Assembly: GCF_024713975.1 (NCBI RefSeq)
Contig: NC_091104.1
Location: forward strand, 17,503,580-17,567,579
From: Paralichthys olivaceus
Lineage: Eukaryota; Chordata; Actinopteri; Pleuronectiformes; Paralichthyidae
Direction of reading: 5' to 3'
DNA length: 64,000 bases
Part shown: positions 63,659 through 64,000 of the stretch, one piece after another
Layout: each line of letters starts with the position of its first letter
Numbering within the stretch: the first letter of the stretch is position 1
The notes under the pieces: model-generated
The model's input: only the letters and a program-made list of their open reading frames with translations
The model's database searches: none
What the model was told of the DNA's origin: nothing
Program-made: the position numbers and the translations under genes

Positions 63659-64000
63659 CTACCTCCATGTGAAATACCATGTCATATCATCTACATCTGC
63701 CAGATCATCATCGTTCTTCCTCTCTTCATCATAGGCCCTATCATGCTCTTCACCTCTACCAGTGTACGTCCTCTTTTCCTCCTCACCATCAGACACCGGC
63801 GGCTGCACCTCTCTCTGCAGGCCGACTCTTAGCTGCTCCAACTGCGCCCAGTGACGGAGCACTTCACCCTCCCTCTGATTCGAATGGATTATCTGCTGAG
63901 CATCAGAGGTCTCATCTTCTCTTCCCTCAGATATTTCTTGCTCTTCTTCACCCTCGAAAACATTCTCCGTGTCATACGCTGAGCCGTCCACTTCAGGCTC
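63659..64000 (-). CDS. Unidentified acidic protein, C-terminal part (runs off the window)
   Basis: An open minus-strand frame of about 113 codons reaches the window edge with no start seen; it ends with a stop at 63659. It reads EPEVDGSAYDTENVFEGEEE, is rich in Glu/Asp, contains a helical-looking LRHWAQLEQLRVGLQREVQ and ends DDLADVDDMTWYFTWR. Composition and length suggest real coding, and a gene in minus orientation is expected here by analogy to the human interval (YARS1 next to KIAA1522), but the sequence does not resemble the YARS C-terminus. No family is assigned. Confidence 0.45.
   Translation of the reverse strand, partial: EPEVDGSAYDTENVFEGEEEQEISEGREDETSDAQQIIHSNQREGEVLRHWAQLEQLRVGLQREVQPPVSDGEEEKRTYTGRGEEHDRAYDEERKNDDDLADVDDMTWYFTWR

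Overview
The window is a gene-dense piece of a ray-finned fish (teleost) nuclear genome. Genes have short introns with GT-AG splice sites, proteins closely match vertebrate families, and introns carry teleost-type tRNA-derived SINEs, small inverted-repeat DNA elements and many (CA)n/(CT)n/(TA)n microsatellites. I see no bacterial, plasmid or phage signal and no LTR or retrovirus-like coding remnant. The species cannot be named from the sequence.

Seven genes were rebuilt exon by exon; every listed junction has consensus splice dinucleotides and keeps the reading frame. From left to right they are ccdc28b (minus), tmem39b (minus), khdrbs1/Sam68 (minus), zbtb8os/archease (minus), rbbp4 (plus), sync/syncoilin (minus) and kiaa1522 (nhsl3; plus). 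An unidentified acidic C-terminal coding segment (minus) runs off the right edge. From general knowledge, these genes lie together on human chromosome 1p35, and the block zbtb8os(-) rbbp4(+) sync(-) kiaa1522(+) keeps the human order and orientation.

Layout: 1-4.6 kb ccdc28b with a nested DNA element/SINE in its 3' flank; 4.6-7.2 kb spacer with a 56-bp tandem repeat; 7.2-12 kb tmem39b with a noncoding first exon; 13.0-18.6 kb khdrbs1, including unexplained extra splice-like exons downstream of its stop; 19.5-22.3 kb zbtb8os, sharing a short divergent promoter with rbbp4 (22.5-27.7 kb), whose first intron is filled by a minisatellite; 28.2-30.2 kb sync; 31.5-63.3 kb kiaa1522, whose first introns (about 22 kb) hold most of the interspersed repeats and whose 4.1-kb exon encodes a long proline-rich repeat.

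The genes do not form an operon or pathway. They are housekeeping chromatin/RNA genes (rbbp4, khdrbs1, zbtb8os), an ER membrane protein (tmem39b), a cilium/mTORC2 factor (ccdc28b), a muscle intermediate-filament protein (sync) and an NHS-family actin-related scaffold (kiaa1522). I found no clearly new biological system. The points most worth checking are the extra exons past khdrbs1, the two alternative first exons and repeat domain of kiaa1522, the minisatellite in rbbp4 intron 1, and several small inverted-repeat elements present in more than one copy.
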